Shown piece by piece: positions 58,556-64,000 of a stretch of 64,000 nt of DNA. The stretch is from Tipula vernalis. Taxonomy: Eukaryota > Arthropoda > Insecta > Diptera > Tipulidae. Location of the stretch: contig OY282558.1 of NCBI GenBank assembly GCA_958295665.1, forward strand, positions 114,132,838-114,196,837, read 5' to 3'. The notes below the pieces were generated by a model. That model searched no databases, had not been told where the DNA came from, and saw only the letters and a program-made list of their open reading frames with translations. Position numbers and translations under genes: made by a program. The stretch's first letter is position 1, and every line of letters begins with the position of its first letter.

Positions 58556-60837
58556 TATTCCCAAATTCCAGCGAATAGCCAGAACAGAGCCCCAGATGCA
58601 TATTTCCTTTGAAAGCACCATCAAAAATTGAACTAATTTTTGGTGACGCGTTGTTATAGTTAATGTGTGGTCAAAATACACGCTAAATTGTCCTTTTTCG
58701 GCATTGTTGTGGCTTTATATTCTTAAATACATACCTACTTATAATACTTACTCTTCGAAAACATTTATTTCTCATTTAGGGAGTGCTAGCATTACCTATA
58801 CTATCACGTTTAACTACAATCCAATTTTCAAAGAAACATTATTCAACAGGGGGAACAAAAATTAACCCTAAATCGACTATTTATTTTTATAGCATTTTTT
58901 ATTACTTTTATATAATATAATAATATTATAATAAGTTTCATAATATAATTATATATATTTTTTACAAACATTTATATAAAAAAAGATATTTCAATTTTTT
59001 ATTTAATTTAATTTATTTATTTATTTTGTGTTAACATTATTATTATTTTTTGTTCCTATTTACAAAGCGCACGAATATGTTTTTTTAAAATTAAAATAAT
59101 AATAATACATTTTTATTATTCATTTTTTAATATTTTTGATTTTTATTCATTTTTTTTATTAAATTAAAATTATTTAAAAGAAAATATATAAATTAAAAAA
59201 ACTAGAAAATATAGTTGTAATAATAATAATAATAGAGGAAAAAGGTTTTAATATTTAGTTAGGGTTGATAGCTTCTTTATATATCGATGTATCGATAATA
59301 ATTTATTAATAGGATTTTGGGAACGATTTTAAGCCAGTTAATCGTTGTTTTGTAAAATCAAATGTAACTGGTACAACGCACTAAACACACCATACTTATG
59401 CCACTTTTGAAACCGTGAGATTACATTTTAAATAAATTTGCCTACATAATATTTTCTAAAACCTACTATATATTTATTTAATTAGTTTGATTATTATTTA
59501 TTTATATAGTTTAAATCCATCGAACTTTTTATTTTATTTATTGTCCACACCAATCTGTTCCCTTCATCATATATCTAAATTTGATTAGAAATTTGTTAAA
59601 AAAATAATAAATAAAAATTCAAAAAGTTTTTTTTTGTTATGACTACCAAAAAAACTATTGACTCGTTCGCGCGCTCTCTGTTCCTGCCCGCTTAATTTAT
59701 TTTCTCCAATTCGTCTAATTTATATTAAATCAAAATAATTAAAATATCATTAATATTTTACGTTGATTTAGATATAAATTCTCATGCTACACTACAATTC
59801 CATTCCACTTCAAATATATGTTTCGCTTCAATTTTAAACAGATTATTAGGATCGGCTAAGTATGGCGGCATGCTAGGAGCTATGATTAGTAGTTTTTTTG
59901 TTGTATATGACACGGACTTTATTTTGTTTTTTGTTTTATCTATATTATTCAAGGAATGTATTATTTTGTTTATCTAAATTTGTTTATATATTTTAAAAAG
60001 TCTAATGCCCTCAGAACTAATTTATGTATTGTTATGTTTTATAATATTTAGTTGTATGCAATATTTAATTGGTGCTGCTTGTGTGTAATAAATCTTGGTT
60101 TTTACTTTACTTTAATTAATTTATTGTATATGTACAAATGTTATTTCCTGTAGAGTAGAAAAAAATAAATATGTAAGGGCCGAGAAAAAGTCAGTTAGGT
60201 CGACAACGAATTTCTAGTCATCATATCAATTCCTTAAAAAAATGTTTTATTTTATTCGGTTTGGACCATATTGAGATTATTGTCATTGGTCAAGCGACTA
60301 GAAAATCCGCGCAACAATAATAACGACGATGATGACGACAGACAAGAGATGGGGTTCATTATTCTTTAGAGATTACATTAAAGTTTCTTAATTTTATTCT
60401 TTTCATCGAATATTAAAATATGAAAGTAACAAAATTCAAGGCAATTGTTTTGTTATTACTAATTTTATTGGTATTTCTATTATATATAGAAAATTTGTAT
60501 GTTTTGTAGTTTATATAATTGTATGTATGTATAATATATAAAGCAAATAATAAATAAAGTAACCATTATTATTTGTTATTTCTTAAATTATTAGAAATAT
60601 TTACTAATAAAAAAAGCTATCATTTCAGTTTAGTATTTTAAAACATCAATATATCAAAATATATAAATTTACTTTACTTTTAATTATTCTTGTTTTGTTT
60701 TTACAACGTTGCCATTTTTTAATTAATTCATTAAAAGTTATTTAGTATGTAGTAGAAAAGAAAACAAAGCACAGAATTTACCGTTATTATTATTAATTTT
60801 GTTGTGGAGAAGGGAGGTTGGGGGAAATGAGGAGAAT
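58556..60837 (-). other. AT-rich stretch, possibly a long 3' UTR
   Basis: Over 2 kb of very AT-rich DNA immediately downstream of the stop codon of the minus-strand gene at 60838. It has TAA-rich microsatellite runs (59221-59236) and many TTTATT sequences that read AATAAA on the minus strand. A long 3' UTR is plausible, but its end cannot be fixed. Confidence 0.4.
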
Positions 60838-61163
60838 TTATTCGGCTCCTGCCGAACTGTCTTGAGTTATATTTGAATCGAGGCTGGCACAATCCGATTC
60901 TTGTCCGTCTTTATCTGCATAATTTGCGGCTTCTTGGAGTCGAAGCAGCATATTTAACTATAAATGAATATGTTATTTATTCAATGTTAGATAAAATTCA
61001 CATTCTAAGTTTACCAATGGGTCTTGAGTTTCATTATCATCTGGCGGATCACTTTCTAAACCAACATCCTCGGCTGTTATATGTCTCAGTGGTGCAACAG
61101 CTGATGGTGGTTGTGGCCATGGGTAAGACTCTTTGATGTATGTTGATGGATCAACCCAGGCAC
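60838..61163 (-). CDS. Last two exons of an unrecognised protein-coding gene
   Basis: Minus-strand exons 61163-61015 (149 nt) and 60957-60838 (120 nt with stop) have good GT/AG junctions and matching phase across a 57-nt intron. The joined C-terminus is acidic and probably disordered. It contains AWVDPSTYIKESYPWPQPPS, then LRHITAEDVGLESDPPDDNE, then NMLLRLQEAANYADKDGQES, ending DSSAGAE. The Trp/Pro/Tyr-rich block is unlike low-complexity noise and suggests a conserved peptide. I do not recognise the family. An upstream exon ending in phase 1 is required and was not found with confidence before the window edge. Confidence 0.6.
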
Positions 61164-62913
61164 CTAAAATTAAATAATACAATTTCGATTTGAAAAATTT
61201 GGTTTATAAAAGTTTGAAGAAAATAATAAATGTTAGCAAAAAATTCGTAATGTTCTAATATTAGTCTGCCAGCGCATTTCTAAAGTCTCTTTGCATAGCG
61301 AAATTGGTTCTCTATAGTCACCATTATTTTATTATTAATTTACGAAGCAAAGCGCCAACGTTTCATGCTTTGATGAAATAAACGAATTCCGATTTATTTT
61401 AATTTTATTGACTGGCCGCATCCTAGGAATCCGATTAAAACATTTGCAAGAATATTGGGATGATTTGAAAATCAATCATCCTAATATTCTCACAAATTTT
61501 CTCAGAAAGTAGGAGAGCTACAACGACGGTGTAAATGGAAGTTTTTTTTTTTGGTAACGAATCATCTGACGCAGGATGCTGGATAATGGGCCAATGAAAA
61601 TACATCAAATGAGAGGTATTTTTATTTCAAAAACAATAGTGTAAATAGCTTTTCATAAAACCGTACATTTATTTATTATTGCCAAATTGTACAATCGATG
61701 CTTGCGTAATAAAATTAAAAAGTGCGGTGTGCTAAGTGGTTCGTTTTAATTATTTTCTTTTTAGTTTGAGTATCTGTTTTTAAAATGAATGGTCATTTGT
61801 TCAACAGGCCCAACGCGCTTCGGTTGTTTTTTAAAACAGGAAGAAAACACAATACATATACAATATAATATAAATTGACGCATCTTGCCAGATCACCAGA
61901 TCTGACGTGTTTAGATTTAGGACGAGGCAAGGATCTATAATAAAAATTTTATAATAAAGGAGAAAACTACTTAAATTCGAGACTTTCATTTAGATTTTGG
62001 ACCTTCAATTTGAAAGGAAAGTCCCATTCAAAGTATGGTTTTTTTTATGGAACTATCAAAGTACCAACTGGCTGCCCAGAAAATGACTATCCCAATTTTG
62101 GGTGCAGATATTTTGTGAAATATTTACAAAATAAATTGTCTGGTTTACGGAAGCCGCGACTTCCTAGGATATTCCAATTTAAGAAAAAAAGCTTAAATAT
62201 CAAGGTTTAGTTCGAAAGATACACAGATAGCAGACAACTTACTTCGAAACCGAATTTTTCGGACTCAGGGGATTCCGGAAATGGATAAATCCTAAAATAC
62301 CTCAAGGTCGAACATTTTCATGATTACTAGCGTAAAAGAAAGAAAAAATGTAAGATTGATGTGTAACTCTGAAACCAAGGTCACCAAACAAATGTTCAAT
62401 TGCTCTTCAGTACTCATTGATCTTTTTAACTGAAAACCTATAAATTCAGATATTGCGTCAATGCAAAGCGTGTTACAGACGGTTTGCATCGATTTTAATT
62501 AATTTAGGAACACTTCCAATTAGTGTTGCAATTCTGAAAGAAGTTAGACTAGAAGGTTGCTTCTCTGGATTCGATTAGATGGATTACCTCTCGTTCACAT
62601 TCATATTGCGAGGGGCATTAAACATCGGATATCATCGATCGTTAAGCAAGGTATCCAAATATCGAAGAATTGGAATTTAAAAACATTTTTTCCGCAATGA
62701 GGAACGTAAAATAAAGTTGGATTCACGCCGAATCATCGAAGTCTTACGAACTTGTTTTTGTGATATTCGTTACATCGTTTAGTCTTTAAGACTTCTTTTC
62801 TAGATCATATTTGGTACAAACTTCGGTATCAAATCGAATAATAGCACTCGCCTGCAACGTCATTTGATTTTGAAATAGTTGAGAGTTTCATTTCCTCTTG
62901 AACAACAGAATCT
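61164..62913. other. Intronic or intergenic DNA with a possible mariner remnant
   Basis: Mostly unremarkable. A short plus-strand stretch near 61885-61925 reads LARSPDLTCLD, reminiscent of the third catalytic motif of mariner transposases (SPDLTPLD), but it is isolated. A small hairpin lies at 61441-61497. Confidence 0.35.
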
Positions 62914-64000
62914 ATGAAGGGCAACATGTTTGTTGTTCATTTTGTTAATACCTGCGAACTGGGAACCTATCGTAAGGCTTGTAGGACAGTCTTTAATAGA
63001 GCCAACAATACAAGGGAGGCTCAGGATTGGGACTCCTATAAGGAGAAACTCGGAATTTATAAGAAAGAATTAAGAAAGGCACAAAGGAGGTCTTGGAGAA
63101 ACTTCTGTGATAAAATGGAAGAGGTATCCGAAACCTCCCGCCTTAGGAAGATTCTTTCTAAAAGTACAGCTAGTCCCAGTTTTTTGATAAAACCGGACGG
63201 ATCTTGGACAGCTTCTAGTGGAGAATCTCTGGAGCTTCTCTTCGAGACACACTTCCCAGGGAGCTTTGAAGACCTGTTGGTGCATAGCAATCATCAGGAA
63301 GCACTGTCAGTGTTCGCAGAGGATATCGTAACCATGAAACGGATCCTATGGGCACTGAGGGGTTTTAAACCATTTAAATCGGCTGGTCCGGATCAAATTA
63401 TGCCAGCGGAACTTCAAAACAACTCAGTAATTATTCTTCCTTACCTGGAAGCTATATTCAAAGGGTGTTTGAAGCTGGGCTATATTCCTAGATACTGGAC
63501 GGAGGTCAATGTGGTGTTCATACCGAAAGCGGGGAAAAGCTCACATGTCTATCCTAAGGACCTAAGACCAATAATTCTATCATCCTTTCTTTTGAAAACC
63601 TTGGAAAGGCTGCTGGATGTATACATTAGAGATAAAATAGGTGCCAGGAAGTGGCACCGTCTCAGCATGCGTACACAAAGGGTAGATCTGCTCTGCACGC
63701 CTTGGTGTGTACGATTGAGAAATCGATTAATTCGAAGGAATTCTGTTTGGTGGCCTTCCTGGATATAGAGGGCGCCTTTAATAATGTGAAAGCGGAGGCA
63801 ATCAAGGAGGGATTGTTTGGAGGTGGACGTTCCTCTGAGGTTAATCAATTATATGCTGGGAAGCACGATTGTTAGCTCGAAGATGGGGGACTCCACCATC
63901 AAGAGGCGAGTAACTAGGGGAACCCCACATGGGGGTTCTGTCCCCTCTTCTCTGGAACATAGTCGTAAACGGGTTACTACTAGAATTGGAGAGAGAGGGT
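62914..64000 (+). mobile_element. Non-LTR retrotransposon reverse transcriptase (R1/Jockey-like), broken and cut by the window end
   Basis: An ORF2-type fragment. The basic linker after the endonuclease is visible (YKKELRKAQRRSWRNFCDKM), then early reverse-transcriptase blocks (FKSAGPDQIMPAELQ, LKLGYIPRYWTEVNVVFIPK, LRPIILSSFLLKTLERLLD). After a frameshift near 63640 come AYTKGRSALHALV and motif A, FLDIEGAFNNV. A stop follows near 63873, and motif B (RGTPHGG and SPLLWNIVVNGLL) appears in yet another frame. The endonuclease is not visible upstream, so the copy is probably 5'-truncated near 62.9 kb. The catalytic YADD region lies beyond the window. Confidence 0.85.

Noticed and set aside
1..64000. 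CRISPR arrays, bacterial operons or phage modules
   Set aside because: No spaced direct repeats of that kind were seen; introns and transposon types show a eukaryotic nuclear genome.

Overview
This is a nuclear window from an AT-rich arthropod genome, most likely an insect. Introns are short (about 48-75 bp) and phase-consistent, genes lie on both strands, and the intergenic DNA is full of small inverted-repeat elements and decayed Tc1/mariner, Ty3 and non-LTR elements. Short introns and the transposon mix suggest a dipteran, but the species cannot be fixed from sequence alone.

Layout. 0.15-7.3 kb (minus): angiomotin, a junction scaffold and Hippo-pathway regulator, rebuilt here as nine coding exons that sum to a whole number of codons (1266 aa). 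7.6-20.5 kb: AT-rich DNA with possible non-coding angiomotin leader exons, a Ty3-type fragment, a retroposon with 13-bp target duplications, a hairpin MITE, a DD41D mariner remnant, and a TTAA-flanked piggyBac-like element that itself carries a tRNA-derived SINE and another MITE. 20.5-24 kb (plus): a single-domain rhodanese gene with two tandem, mutually exclusive exons for the catalytic half. 24.9-28.2 kb (minus): VPS11 of the HOPS/CORVET tethers, with four NPF motifs in its tail. 30-35.8 kb (plus): DNA polymerase theta (POLQ/mus308), complete with helicase and polymerase. 35.9-36.4 kb (minus): a second rhodanese gene with the same three-exon structure. 41.9-46.4 kb (minus): cytosolic carboxypeptidase 5 (AGBL5), a tubulin deglutamylase. 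47.1-48.4 kb (minus): BCKDHB, the E1-beta subunit of mitochondrial branched-chain 2-oxoacid dehydrogenase. 49.1-53.6 kb (minus): a degenerate Ty3/gypsy-type LTR retrotransposon flanked by GTAC duplications, inserted in an older Tc1-like transposase. 54-58.6 kb: MITEs and a 1.87-kb palindrome built from tRNA-like cassettes. 60.8-61.2 kb (minus): the last two exons of an unrecognised gene with a long AT-rich downstream stretch. 62.9-64 kb (plus): a broken non-LTR retrotransposon running off the window.

The host genes are unrelated housekeeping functions and form no operon-like system. The most unusual features are the rhodanese exon pair, in which both alternatives share length class and phase while joint inclusion shifts the frame, its paralogue across POLQ with the same exon architecture, and the tRNA-like palindrome.
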